DNA of 45,010 bases from contig JANQPT010000028.1 of assembly GCA_028285345.1 (NCBI GenBank), forward strand, positions 1-45,010, in the 5' to 3' direction. Made by a program: the position numbers and the translations under genes. The DNA is from Planctomycetales bacterium. Lineage in GTDB: Bacteria; Planctomycetota; Planctomycetia; Planctomycetales; Planctomycetaceae. Below are positions 23,307 through 32,028 of the stretch, piece by piece (position 1 is the stretch's first letter; each line of letters starts with the position of its first letter). Under the pieces are notes generated by a model. It saw only the letters and a program-made list of their open reading frames with translations. It was not told the DNA's origin and made no database searches.

Positions 23307-25463
23307 ATGCAGGATTCAACGTGCGTTGCTCTGATGCCTCTGACGAGCAGTGAGCTACCCTCCTCAGTTGCTGAGGAATTGGGGCTTATCGCCGCGCCCG
23401 GATCCTGGTCTCCGCATCAGCTTGACCCGGTGGTCAAGATCGGCGCCGGGAGGGCGGCACAGGCGATTCTGGTGCGGGCTGTGGACTCCTGCGGAAATGA
23501 ACGGCACTGCGTCGAAAAAGTTTTTCGCCCCGGCTGGCTGACGCGGACCGTCTACCGCTGTGCGTTTCAGGCACCCTTTGCCTATCAACACTCGCTGGAC
23601 GCCGTATTGGCCTGCTTCTATCGGCGTCGAGTTGCCGCGCAGCTGGTGGAACTTCTGCTCCCGGATTGCCGTGTCGCCCGGCCGTATTACGTACGCTGGG
23701 ATCGTCGGCACCAATCGTTTGTGCTCGGTTGCGAGTTCATCGATGGCCGGGGGATTCGCCCTGCCGCCGTCGACTCACGTGCGGTGCGACGAGCGATTCG
23801 TGCCTTCCTCGGCCGGCCGGCGGCAATCGTCGAGGGAATGGAGGACGAGACCGATCAACTGGTGACGACCATGGGCCGGTTTGAGGCTCTGTTCCGGGAG
23901 TGCGGCCTGACCGGGTCGGGTTGGCAGGTCTGCGCGTCGGCATTGGTTTCGACGTCGAATCTGCTGAAAACACCTGCAGGCTATGTACTGGTCGATCTCG
24001 AATCCGGGATTCCGGCGTTGTTGGTTCCCGCGTATCTGTCCGCCGGACGTCGGCTGAACTCGTTGCCACTGTTCGACGACATTGATGCACGCCGATTGAG
24101 ACAATTCCTCGAAACTCATTGGCCAAAGTTAAGCCACAAATTGGGGCGAGCGGGATTTCAGCAACTGACCTTCGATGTTGAACGACTGATTGAGCACACC
24201 GCGCGCTGGAAACAGACTGAAATCGCCTGGGGCCGCCGCGGCGCCAGCTTCTTCTCACGTTCGTTTCAGGAAGCCTACAGCGACCGCTGCGTCGCGACGT
24301 GGAGAAGGAAGGAACGCATCGACTCGCATAAGGAGAATAAACTGCGGGCACGCCCGTCGATCTGGTCGCAGCCGTTGTATTGGCTGGGGCTGGTTCCGTT
24401 CGGAGTGGGAGGATTCTTGCAACGTTTGTGCGGCAACCAGGGTTTTCGCCGCGACGTGCGCCGCGCGATTAATCAGCAGGCTGTTCGCAAGCAATTGATC
24501 GCGGGGTATTGCGAGCAGAAAGCGACTCAGTGGCGCGACGAAGGGCGCATCGCGCCGACGTCTTCGTTTGTTCGATTGACGATTCGTTTTCTTTTGAATT
24601 GGCTGCTGTCCCGACTCACTCCCGCGGGAGTGCAACGCTGGTTGGTCGACGATGAAAGGCGGCGAACTTCGTTAGAGCGGGTTCTGCTGTTGATTGTCTC
24701 CGGACGATACCAGCGCGCTTACGGACGGCATGCGATTCGGAGGGCGCTGCGTGAATGGGCCGACGAGGGCCGCCTCCATCCGGGGGAATATGTCCCGTTA
24801 CGGCAGGATTCACAGTCTCACGAATTGGACGAATACGCCCGCTGTTTCGGCATGCACCTGAGTTTAAAGCTCATTACACCTGTGCTGCTGCCGCTGAAAA
24901 TCGGCGGAGTCGCGGCGTTTGCGGCGACGGGAGAAATCAAGTTTCTATTGCCCATGCTGGTTGCTCCGGCGCTCCGGACTGCGATCACACTGTGGAGAAT
25001 GTTGCGCAACGGCTGGAGGGGTCTGAAGTACGGAGAAGCGCTGCTGGTGGGGATGCTGCCGCTGTTTGGAATTCTCGCGTATCCGGTGCAAATGTTTGCA
25101 TCTCACCGACGACTATCGACGTTTCTGATCCGCGACTGTGCCGCCCGCATTGCACGGTGTCTCCCCATCTATGGTGGACGCAATACCCGCACGGAAATGG
25201 CTGCGATCAAGGCCGCTAACTGGCCGATCGAACTTCTCGAGCTCGGGCTCAAGGTCACCACGAAAATCCGCCGGCTGATTCCGCGACGCAAAATCGCCCG
25301 CAAGCTGCGGCAGCCACCCCCCGTCAGTCCGGTAACGGCTTGGGATCAATTTGTTCAGCGGCACATTGATTTGCTCGCCGCTGCGGAGTCCATCGAGCGC
25401 GCCGTCCCCGCACAAATCGACGACGCTATTCTCTCACGACAACACGTCAAACCTGCAGCCTGA
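23307..25463 (+). CDS. Large protein with kinase-like N-terminus and membrane-associated C-terminus
   Basis: The 718-residue protein starts at ATG 23307. Residues 40-260 have the plan of a protein-kinase-like or LPS-kinase-like fold: a Gly loop (VVKIGAGRAAQ), a Lys-bearing strand (HCVEKVFRP), and a late segment STSNLLKTPAGYVLVDLESG in which the Asn and Asp match the catalytic loop Asn and the metal Asp of atypical kinases. Residues 340-470 are basic with hydrophobic stretches (YWLGLVPFGVGGFL, LLNWLL), and 510-610 contain likely membrane helices (LKLITPVLLPLKIGGVAAF, LLVGMLPLFGILAYPV). Function is unknown; a glycolipid or sugar kinase role fits the glycosyltransferase encoded next, 32 bases downstream. 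The kinase reading is by eye. Confidence 0.7.
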   Translation: MQDSTCVALMPLTSSELPSSVAEELGLIAAPGSWSPHQLDPVVKIGAGRAAQAILVRAVDSCGNERHCVEKVFRPGWLTRTVYRCAFQAPFAYQHSLDAVLACFYRRRVAAQLVELLLPDCRVARPYYVRWDRRHQSFVLGCEFIDGRGIRPAAVDSRAVRRAIRAFLGRPAAIVEGMEDETDQLVTTMGRFEALFRECGLTGSGWQVCASALVSTSNLLKTPAGYVLVDLESGIPALLVPAYLSAGRRLNSLPLFDDIDARRLRQFLETHWPKLSHKLGRAGFQQLTFDVERLIEHTARWKQTEIAWGRRGASFFSRSFQEAYSDRCVATWRRKERIDSHKENKLRARPSIWSQPLYWLGLVPFGVGGFLQRLCGNQGFRRDVRRAINQQAVRKQLIAGYCEQKATQWRDEGRIAPTSSFVRLTIRFLLNWLLSRLTPAGVQRWLVDDERRRTSLERVLLLIVSGRYQRAYGRHAIRRALREWADEGRLHPGEYVPLRQDSQSHELDEYARCFGMHLSLKLITPVLLPLKIGGVAAFAATGEIKFLLPMLVAPALRTAITLWRMLRNGWRGLKYGEALLVGMLPLFGILAYPVQMFASHRRLSTFLIRDCAARIARCLPIYGGRNTRTEMAAIKAANWPIELLELGLKVTTKIRRLIPRRKIARKLRQPPPVSPVTAWDQFVQRHIDLLAAAESIERAVPAQIDDAILSRQHVKPAA

Positions 25464-25495
25464 CGGCTCACAACCAATCGGGGATTCCAAAACCC

Positions 25496-26308
25496 ATGCG
25501 ATACGAGAGCCCACGACTCGAAGTTGGTGTGATCTACAGCGGCGAACGGCATTACATGTCGCCGCTGATTGATTCGCTGGAGCAGTCCGACGGTCTCGAT
25601 GGAATCGGTCTGATATTGGTCGATAATTTGTCCGAAGACGGAACTTCTGCGTGGGAAGATCGATTTCCGTCGACCCAGGTGATTCGCAATCGCCGACAGT
25701 TGGGATACGCGGAGAACCTCAATCGGATTTTGGAGCGTTCCTCCGCCGAGTACATCCTATTAATGAACACCGACATGTACTTTGATTCCGGTTCGAATTG
25801 CATTTCTAAGATGACCGCGTTTATGGACGCCCATCCGGCTTGCGGATTGGCCGGTTGCCGGATCTACCATCCCGATGGAAGCTACGCGCATCCCGCACGG
25901 CGGTTTCAAACGCTCAAGACCATCGCCGCCCGGCGGCTGGGTATGCACAACGTATTTAGCCACGCCATCTCTGATTATTTTTGCCTGGAACAGGATCATC
26001 AGGGACCGGTGGAGTGCGATTGGGTCTCGGGCTGTTTTATGCTGCTCCGCCGCGCCGCGTTTGAGCAGATCGGATACTTCGACACCCGGTTCGCGAAGTA
26101 CTTTGAAGACGTCGATATGTGCCGCCGGATATCAGCGGGCGGCTGGCGGGTGATGATTAACGGTGCTGCGCATTGCTATCACCACGAACAGCGCGGCAGC
26201 AAGAGCCTGCTGTCGCGCGACGCCTTTCTGCACTTGCAGTCCTATATGCGCTGGTTGGCCAAATGGGGATTCGATTCCGGCGAATCGACTCAACGGCGCG
26301 CCGCGTAA
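25496..26308 (+). CDS. Family 2 glycosyltransferase (rhamnosyltransferase-like)
   Basis: The 270-residue protein shows the GT-A fold of family 2: an opening strand (LEVGVIYSG), LILVDNLSEDGT with the nucleotide-binding Asp, RQLGYAENLNRIL, the metal-binding YILLMNTDMYF (Asp in NTD), then ECDWVSGCFMLLRRAAFEQIGYFD and FEDVDMCRRISAGGW, as in WcaA/RfbF-like rhamnosyltransferases. It would transfer a sugar from a nucleotide sugar to a surface glycan at the cytoplasmic face of the membrane. The start at position 25496 has no strong ribosome site; the gene lies 32 bases after the kinase-like gene and may be cotranscribed with it. Confidence 0.9.
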   Translation: MRYESPRLEVGVIYSGERHYMSPLIDSLEQSDGLDGIGLILVDNLSEDGTSAWEDRFPSTQVIRNRRQLGYAENLNRILERSSAEYILLMNTDMYFDSGSNCISKMTAFMDAHPACGLAGCRIYHPDGSYAHPARRFQTLKTIAARRLGMHNVFSHAISDYFCLEQDHQGPVECDWVSGCFMLLRRAAFEQIGYFDTRFAKYFEDVDMCRRISAGGWRVMINGAAHCYHHEQRGSKSLLSRDAFLHLQSYMRWLAKWGFDSGESTQRRAA

Positions 26309-26647
26309 CGGCGGCAGGCATCTCGGAAGCCGATGGCGAACCGTCCGCGGTGATGTAGTAATTTCAAGCCGCGCAGCGCTCTCTACAAAACACGGCGATG
26401 GCCGCCGCCGTCTTATATTCCAGTCGGAATTTGAGAAACAATTTCCGCCGACAGTAAAGTTCGTCGCGACAACGATTTGATTTCGTGCGCGACGATCTTT
26501 TTTTGCACGCGTCGCCGTTTCGGCAAGCCATTTGCTAAACCGTATGCCCGAACGCCGGCAAGCGGCACGCGTCGCCCACGCTTCGCGGCAAGCCCCCAAA
26601 GAATGGGTGTCGGTCAATTCTCGCAACACGCAAAAAGGACTCTCACG
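26309..26647. other. Intergenic stretch with no gene seen
   Basis: The 339 bases before the thioredoxin-like gene contain no protein-like frame. In-frame upstream codons of the next gene are open, but their composition is not coding-like and no ribosome site is present. A promoter for the downstream gene is expected, but I cannot place it. Confidence 0.45.
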
Positions 26648-27340
26648 ATGAATCACACGGCCCTCGGTCTGGCACTGGGCGGATTATTGGCTTTCAGCAG
26701 CGGCAACGAACCACGTGAGTTGCAGTGCCCCTACCGCAAAACCAAGGCCGCACGGTGCGCAAAGAACTGCAAAGCTGAGACGGAGCGGTGCGCAATCAAA
26801 CGAGCATCGGGAGAAAAAAGCGAGCAATTCCTTGTCTTCACCGCCTCCTGGTGCGGGCCGTGCCGGGAAATGGCGCCGCTGTTTGAAAGAATGGAGAAAC
26901 AGGGACGGGCGATTCGGCGGATCGACGTCGATGAAGAACAGCAACTGGCGCGACAGCACCATGTCAGCGCGGTGCCGACCATGATCCGTTTGGTCGACGG
27001 TGTCGAGGAGGGGCGGATCGTTGGGTTGGCTTCCGACCAACACGTGAGCCGGTTCGTTGCGGCGTCGAAATCGGGGGGATGCTGTTCCGCATGCACAGCG
27101 GATTCCGCTTGCCCGTGTTCGGCAGTACCTGCCGCAACCAACGTTCAACCGCTGCTGCGGGCGACATACAGCGTGCCGGAGGAGCGGGCACGGATGCTTG
27201 TGGAACTGCTGAAGCAAGACAGTGGACTGACCATCGACGCCGAGATTGACGGCGATTCAATGACCATTACCACCACACCCGCTGCCCAGCGGACGATTGG
27301 GGAGTTTGTGAAGTCCTTTCTAAACACCGAAACCCGGTGA
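26648..27340 (+). CDS. Exported thioredoxin-like protein with Cys-rich segments
   Basis: The protein has 230 residues from ATG 26648 (AAGGA about 11 bases upstream). A short hydrophobic N-terminus (LGLALGGLLAFSSG) suggests export. Next comes a Cys-containing basic segment (CPYRKTKAARCAKNCKAETERC, four Cys in 22 residues), then a thioredoxin domain with FTASWCGPCREMAPLF, the DVDEEQQLARQHHVSAVPTM region with cis-Pro, and LVDGVEEGRIVG. After it lies a second Cys cluster (GGCCSACTADSACPC), followed by a 70-residue C-terminal domain. The CGPC site is that of a reducing thioredoxin. The Cys clusters flanking the domain could bind metal or pass electrons; this is inference. Confidence 0.85.
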   Translation: MNHTALGLALGGLLAFSSGNEPRELQCPYRKTKAARCAKNCKAETERCAIKRASGEKSEQFLVFTASWCGPCREMAPLFERMEKQGRAIRRIDVDEEQQLARQHHVSAVPTMIRLVDGVEEGRIVGLASDQHVSRFVAASKSGGCCSACTADSACPCSAVPAATNVQPLLRATYSVPEERARMLVELLKQDSGLTIDAEIDGDSMTITTTPAAQRTIGEFVKSFLNTETR

Positions 27341-27573
27341 TATCCCTCCCCGTTTCGAAACCCACTTGCGACAGGCTGCAACTTAAGAATCGGCCTCAGT
27401 GACTGTGACCCAGACCCTCGGGTTTTGAAACGAGTTCAGGACTCATAAAGCCCCGTGGACGGGCGGCACGTGTTGAAGCTGGAAAGGTGTGGGCCATTTC
27501 TCGTGACGCCCCGCACCAATCCGTCCGCTTCGGGCGTGCCGCCCAATTTTTGTTGCATCACGTCCAATTTACA

Positions 27574-28305
27574 TTATGGCTGGGCATCTCGCGACAAATC
27601 GACGATCCACGCATCGGCGACCGCCTGTTCCACGAGCGGGCGGGCGATGTTGCACCAGGTTTCGCAACGGTTCAGGATCGCGCTGTCGGCGGTGATTACA
27701 ATGTGTTGTGACGCGGAAAGCAGCGGGTCGGGATCGGAGACCAGTTCCACTTGCCAGTCCCAGTTGTGCGCGGCGGCCGTTTCACGAATCATCGTCTTGA
27801 GCCGCCCGCTGTTGGAGACGGGGCTGTCGAGATACCAGAGGGCGGCGGCAATCCCCGCTTGTGCGAGAAACTCGCCGATGCGGACCAGTGCGGGAGCGGT
27901 CTCCTGCACCTTGCGGTAGCTGCCGTGCATGCTGGCCATGTCGCGGTAACAGCCGTCCCGCCCATGCAGGATGACCCCGCCGGAAAGTGCAGCTTCGACG
28001 GTGGTGAGCAGGTTAAACCCGTCGATCGCGATCGTTTGCGATTTCATCGCTGGCGGTTCCACGCGATGCCGGCTGCGGCGGACGAGTGCATCGTCGCTGC
28101 AGGCACACCGCATCACCGCCAAACGCTGCCGCTTAGTCAGCTCGAACCGGTCACCCACGAGTTTCAGCGAGGAGGCATCCGCATAACCGCGTGATAACAA
28201 CCACGACAGATGCGACACGGCGCGACGCAGTGCGGGCAGTGACGCGGGGCTGAACAGCTCCCCGTCATGCGGATGCGGTCCGCGGTGTGCACGTGTGTCG
28301 GGCAC
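27574..28305 (-). CDS. DUF434/DUF5616-type protein, possible PIN/NYN-like fold
   Basis: The protein has 243 residues from GTG 28305 (GGAG about 10 bases upstream); the upstream extension runs through palindromic repeats and is not coding. The N-terminal 85 residues are helical (DUF434-like: LPALRRAVSHLSWLLSRGYADAS, LTKRQRLAVMRCA). The C-terminal part begins with a strand AIDGFNLL and carries acidic residues at the strand ends (LYLDSPVSNSG-like text, VITADSAIL), the layout of PIN/NYN ribonuclease-type folds. Nuclease activity is a guess. Proteins with this pair of domains occur in archaea and bacteria and are uncharacterised. It is divergent from the cysteine desulfurase gene. Confidence 0.78.
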   Translation of the reverse strand: MPDTRAHRGPHPHDGELFSPASLPALRRAVSHLSWLLSRGYADASSLKLVGDRFELTKRQRLAVMRCACSDDALVRRSRHRVEPPAMKSQTIAIDGFNLLTTVEAALSGGVILHGRDGCYRDMASMHGSYRKVQETAPALVRIGEFLAQAGIAAALWYLDSPVSNSGRLKTMIRETAAAHNWDWQVELVSDPDPLLSASQHIVITADSAILNRCETWCNIARPLVEQAVADAWIVDLSRDAQP

Positions 28306-28348
28306 GGGTGCATGTCTCCAGTTTAGCGACCTAATTTGATCTTCATCT

Positions 28349-28496
28349 CGTTCCCAAGCTCCAGCTTGGGAACGCTCTTTCGCGAAGCTCCGCTTCGCCG
28401 CCCCAATACAGAATCTGCATAATTGTTTCCACGTCAATAACAAGACTCGAAGCAGAGCTTCGAGCAGATCCGTTCCCAAACTGGAGTTTGGGAACG
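28349..28496. repeat. Composite palindromic element of four hairpins
   Basis: Two perfect 12+2+12 palindromes bound the element: 28349-28374 (CGTTCCCAAGCT, CC, AGCTTGGGAACG) and 28471-28496 (CGTTCCCAAACT, GG, AGTTTGGGAACG). Inside them are GCGAAGC/GCTTCGC (28382-28398) and CTCGAAGC/GCTTCGAG (28446-28464). The order is mirror-symmetric around a centre near 28420, as in a paired REP/BIME-like or MITE-like element. Confidence 0.85.
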
Positions 28497-28626
28497 AGTG
28501 CATCGCGCCCGCCATTGTAATCGGGACGCTGCTCGACGCCGCATCACGTGCACGGATTCGGCAAAGATTTTATGATTGATGGGCCGAATTTCGCGAACCC
28601 GATTCCGTTGCTCCACTTCGTTAATC

Positions 28627-29793
28627 ATGCCGTCCGCACCAGTTTATATGGACAATCACGCCACAACGCGCGTCGATCCGCGCGTGGTGGAGGCGATGTT
28701 GCCCTATTTCTCCGAGATTTACGGCAATGCGGCGAGTATCAACCATCAATTCGGGTGGGACGCGAGCGATGCGGTTGAAGCGGCCCGCGCCCAGGTTGCG
28801 GCACTGCTCAAGACGGATGCGGACAATCTGATTTTCACCAGCGGGGCGACGGAGGCGAACAATTTGGCGCTTAAGGGTGTCATGCGAGGGGCGGCGCCGG
28901 GCGGGCATCTGGTCGTCAACGCGGCGGAACACAAAGCGGTGCTCGATCCCGCCAAACGGCTCTCCCGCCAGGGATTCGACGTCACCGTCCTGCCGGTCGA
29001 TCAATACGGAATGGTCGATCCGCAGCAGGTCGAGGAGTCGCTAGAGGAGAACACGGTCTTGGTGTCGGTGATGTCGGCCAATAACGAAGTGGGCACGCTC
29101 AATCCGGTCGACGAGATTGCCGAGATCTGCCGGAAGCGGGGCGTGCTGTTTCATTGCGACGCGGTACAAAGTCTCGGCAAGTTGCCGTGGGACTTCGAAG
29201 CGGTTCCTGCCGATTTGGTGAGTCTCTCCGCGCACAAAATGTACGGACCGAAGGGCATCGGCGTGCTCTATGTGCGGCACGGTTCACCGCGAATCAAGAT
29301 CGAGCCGCTGTTCGACGGCGGCGGGCACGAACGGCACCTGCGGAGCGGGACGCTGCCGGTGCCGCTGATTGTCGGCTTGGGGAAAGCGGCTGAAGTTGCG
29401 GGAAGCGAAATGGCTGCGGAATCCACTCGATTGCGACAGCTCCGCGACAGGTTGTGGGAGGGGCTGCAGCATCGATTGCAGGGCCTGCAGCTGAATGGAC
29501 ACCCGGACCGACGATTGCCGGGCAATTTGAACGTCAGTATTGAAGGAGTCGACGGTGAAGCGCTCATGATGCGGCTCAAGGAGATTGCGGTCAGTTCCGG
29601 ATCCGCGTGCACGTCGGCCGATCCGCAGCCGAGCCACGTGCTCCGCGCAATGGGCGTCAGCGACGCGCTGACCCGCGCGAGCCTGCGGTTCGGGCTTGGG
29701 AGGTTCAACACTGATGCGGAAGTTGATTTTGCGATCGATATTGTTGTGGATGCGGTGACTGCGTTGCGGAATTCGTCCAATGGGGAACAGTGA
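28627..29793 (+). CDS. Cysteine desulfurase (NifS/IscS family)
   Basis: The protein has 388 residues from ATG 28627 ([14 protein letters not shown]); 17 codons upstream are open but non-coding. PLP-enzyme signatures: [61 protein letters not shown], and the Schiff-base Lys in [17 protein letters not shown]. The persulfide Cys lies in [17 protein letters not shown], the extended loop of the IscS/NifS group. It takes sulfur from cysteine for Fe-S clusters and thiolated cofactors. No iscU or other Fe-S assembly gene is next to it, so which pathway it serves is not clear. It is followed directly by a palindromic repeat. Confidence 0.95.
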   Translation: MPSAPVYMDNHATTRVDPRVVEAMLPYFSEIYGNAASINHQFGWDASDAVEAARAQVAALLKTDADNLIFTSGATEANNLALKGVMRGAAPGGHLVVNAAEHKAVLDPAKRLSRQGFDVTVLPVDQYGMVDPQQVEESLEENTVLVSVMSANNEVGTLNPVDEIAEICRKRGVLFHCDAVQSLGKLPWDFEAVPADLVSLSAHKMYGPKGIGVLYVRHGSPRIKIEPLFDGGGHERHLRSGTLPVPLIVGLGKAAEVAGSEMAAESTRLRQLRDRLWEGLQHRLQGLQLNGHPDRRLPGNLNVSIEGVDGEALMMRLKEIAVSSGSACTSADPQPSHVLRAMGVSDALTRASLRFGLGRFNTDAEVDFAIDIVVDAVTALRNSSNGEQ

Positions 29794-29795
29794 AA

Positions 29796-29850
29796 TTGCG
29801 GCCTCTTGTGCCTACGGCACACCGATGCGCTTCGCGATCGGTGCCACCCC
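29796..29850. repeat. Palindromic repeat, family C, copy 1
   Basis: The text TTGCGGCCTCTTGTGCC, then an imperfect hairpin (ACCGATGCG/CGCGATCGGT with GGC/GCC outside), starts three bases after the desulfurase stop. It recurs at 30712 and 31544. It may double as a terminator. Confidence 0.8.
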
Positions 29851-29863
29851 TGGACTGAGTGAG

Positions 29864-30646
29864 ATGTTCACATTCACGTTCGATCATCAATACTATTTCG
29901 ACCGAAGCCCGCACGCTGAGTGCTGGTACGCCTACACGGATCCGAATCTAGAATGCGTTGATCCCGCTTCATTCGCGCACGGTTACTTCAGCGTCTCCGA
30001 TGGTAGCTTTGTTCGGGACGCTGCTGATTTTGGTCGGTTTCGCGAACAGCAAAAACGTGACATCACGCAGATACTTGTCGAGCACAAATCAGACATGGAT
30101 CTGCAGCAATTCGACGCTTACAGCCAGCTTCCGGCACATTATCGGGAGCTGGGAACAAGATCAAATCGGTATTCCGACATCAAGGGCCGAGCACGTGAGG
30201 TAGGAATGTGGGATCCCGATGTCAGCGTTGCGTTCGAGCAAATGACCAAAGCAGATCCCGCATACCGTCTCACCAGAGAGTTCGTATCGAGGGTTCTCGA
30301 AAAGGCGAGGCAGGTAGCGGCCGAAGAGCGAGACAGGTGGCTCCACATAACGTTAATGGATCACTGGACGTACGACAGGCAGCCAATTGCCGAATCCGGC
30401 GGGACATTTGAGGACTTTTGTCAGAGGGAAGTGAATGGGCTGCTCGTCCCGAAACCAACCGAGCGGAAGGACGATACCGACCATCGGGTTTATGAGATCG
30501 ACGGGCTTGCTGGGGTCTACCTGTTTGCTGAAGAGGCCTACTTGCCTGACTTTGACATGAATCTACGAAATTCGCGACACTATTTTGATCGCACATCTGC
30601 GGTCGTCCCCATTCCCGTTGGCGGTGATGGGTACTATATACTTTGA
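29864..30646 (+). CDS. Orphan protein of unknown function
   Basis: The protein has 260 residues from ATG 29864 (MFTFTFDHQYYFDRS). The longer open frame from 29780 runs through the palindromic repeat and is unlikely to be translated. The sequence is rich in aromatic and acidic residues, with long charged helices in the middle (REQQKRDITQILVEHKSDMDL, a segment of about 20 residues) and a C-terminal part with YEIDGLAGVYLFAEEAYLPDF. I do not recognise the family and see no catalytic motif. The neighbourhood of repeats and orphan genes suggests accessory DNA. Confidence 0.65.
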   Translation: MFTFTFDHQYYFDRSPHAECWYAYTDPNLECVDPASFAHGYFSVSDGSFVRDAADFGRFREQQKRDITQILVEHKSDMDLQQFDAYSQLPAHYRELGTRSNRYSDIKGRAREVGMWDPDVSVAFEQMTKADPAYRLTREFVSRVLEKARQVAAEERDRWLHITLMDHWTYDRQPIAESGGTFEDFCQREVNGLLVPKPTERKDDTDHRVYEIDGLAGVYLFAEEAYLPDFDMNLRNSRHYFDRTSAVVPIPVGGDGYYIL

Positions 30647-30711
30647 TTTAACAGTCAATAATCACTTCGTTCCGAAAGATTTGGCGACACTGCAGATTGG
30701 TAACGCTGCGA

Positions 30712-30764
30712 TTGCGGCCTCTTGTGCCTGCGGCGAACCGATTCGTTTCGCGATCGGTGCCACT
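30712..30764. repeat. Palindromic repeat, family C, copy 2
   Basis: TTGCGGCCTCTTGTGCC, followed by the hairpin ACCGATTCG/CGCGATCGGT, lies between two orphan genes. It differs from copy 1 mainly in the loop side (CTGCGGCGA for CTACGGCAC). Confidence 0.8.
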
Positions 30765-30822
30765 CACCGGAACGTCGTGCAACAGAATCGAATCACAACT
30801 TTCGAATTCGACGGATTATCCC

Positions 30823-31434
30823 ATGTTCAGACCAGCGTGGGTCACGGAACACTGCCTGAAATACGACGGCTTTAACTGCTGCGGCGATGAGGATCTGTTC
30901 CCAATTCGATGCCCGAAGTGCGGCCATCTCTGCGTGCTCTGCTACGAATGTGATACGTTTTATGTCGATCTGGGCGACCTTTCTGTTCGTCGAACGTACA
31001 CAGAGGAAACTCAGTCCTGTTCCGAGTGTGGGGTCGATTTCCCGAGTCATCTCTTACGAAATCCAGATTGCCGACCCGATTTCGAGAGTTGGCACAGGGC
31101 ACGTCTGGACGGACTGCTCAACATCCCGTCGCTGACAAAATTTCGAGCCATGTTTATCGCTGCTGCTGAACAGATTGCTGGGTTTCTGAGGCGAGGCATG
31201 CGTAGCACCGCTAAGACTCATCTCGTCGAGTTTCGCAACCTGGCCGAGTCGCTGAGCGAGGCCTTCTCTGATCCCGACAGTATCCGTGAATCTGCCCGAC
31301 AGGTCGCGCAAGCCGGTTCCCTCTCCGAAGCGATTGCATGGCACGATCGTCGCAGCGGGCCAATCGAACGTGCCTACGCGATACTTGGTATTACGGATGA
31401 ATTATTCGCTGCGGCGGACGGGCGTGAATCATGA
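30823..31434 (+). CDS. Orphan protein with N-terminal Cys-rich metal-binding region
   Basis: The protein has 203 residues from ATG 30823 (MFRPAWVTEH). The first 80 residues hold two or more zinc-knuckle pairs: CPKCGHLCVLCYEC near residues 30-43 and CSECGVDF near 65-72, with a preceding CC pair (NCCGDED). After that the protein is helical. The Cys spacing looks like two zinc ribbons or a treble clef but does not match a family I can name. The C-terminal 110 residues are amphipathic helices. No function is assigned. It is the second orphan gene in this repeat-rich area. Confidence 0.7.
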   Translation: MFRPAWVTEHCLKYDGFNCCGDEDLFPIRCPKCGHLCVLCYECDTFYVDLGDLSVRRTYTEETQSCSECGVDFPSHLLRNPDCRPDFESWHRARLDGLLNIPSLTKFRAMFIAAAEQIAGFLRRGMRSTAKTHLVEFRNLAESLSEAFSDPDSIRESARQVAQAGSLSEAIAWHDRRSGPIERAYAILGITDELFAAADGRES

Positions 31435-31792
31435 CTAAACGATGGTTCCAAATGACGGGCAAAACATATCTCGGGAAGTGGAAAAACTGGTTGGTAGTTT
31501 GATGATCCAACGGATAGCAACCAATGACACAACACAACAAACCCCTCTTGTGCCCGCGGCGCACCGATGCGTTTCGCGAACGGTGCCACCCGGTGCGTTA
31601 CGGTAACGCGTTTACAGATCTGGCTTGTCCCGGCAGGAGGTCTTAAAATGGCCGGTGTCCGAGCTAAGTGACCTGACGAAGTCTGCGTCGAAGACCATCG
31701 TTTCCCTCAAGTTTCCGGCGGTACTCAAACGCTTTCGTCAGAAAACCAGCAACGGCGATAAAACCGAAACAACAATTCTGCCCAAGAAAAAC
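31435..31792. other. Non-coding stretch with family C repeat
   Basis: The 358 bases before the tautomerase gene hold the third family C repeat and an open but non-coding extension of the tautomerase frame. I see nothing else. Confidence 0.45.
31544..31590. repeat. Palindromic repeat, family C, copy 3
   Basis: CCTCTTGTGCCCGCGGC is followed by the hairpin ACCGATGCG/CGCGAACGGT. This copy lacks the TTGCGG head of copies 1 and 2 and has an A-for-T change in the right arm. Confidence 0.75.
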
Positions 31793-31996
31793 ATGCCCTA
31801 CGTAAACATTCAAATTACTCGTGGTGCCACGCGAGACCAGAAGGCCCAACTGGTGAAAGACGCGACCGACTCCCTCGTGCGAGTGCTCGGAAAGCGGCCG
31901 GATCATATTCACGTCGTCATTCAGGAGATCGCTGAAGAGGACTGGGGATACTCTGGATTGCTGACCGACGAATGGAAGCGAAAGCAAAGTGAGTGA
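31793..31996 (+). CDS. 4-oxalocrotonate tautomerase-like protein
   Basis: The protein has 67 residues from ATG 31793. The start is fixed by chemistry: the family uses Pro at position 2 as the catalytic base after Met removal, and the sequence begins MPYVNIQITRGATRDQKAQL. The hexameric 4-OT fold follows: strand, helix (AQLVKDATDSLVRVLG), strand (DHIHVVIQEI) and a short C-terminal segment (EEDWGYSGLL). The family tautomerises enols such as 2-hydroxymuconate or dehalogenates small acids; the substrate is unknown here. The stop overlaps the GTG at 31993 in the sirtuin frame by 4 bases, so the two genes may be coupled. Confidence 0.9.
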   Translation: MPYVNIQITRGATRDQKAQLVKDATDSLVRVLGKRPDHIHVVIQEIAEEDWGYSGLLTDEWKRKQSE

Positions 31997-32028
31997 TCAC
32001 AAACGGAGTTCATCCACGCTTTAATCCA

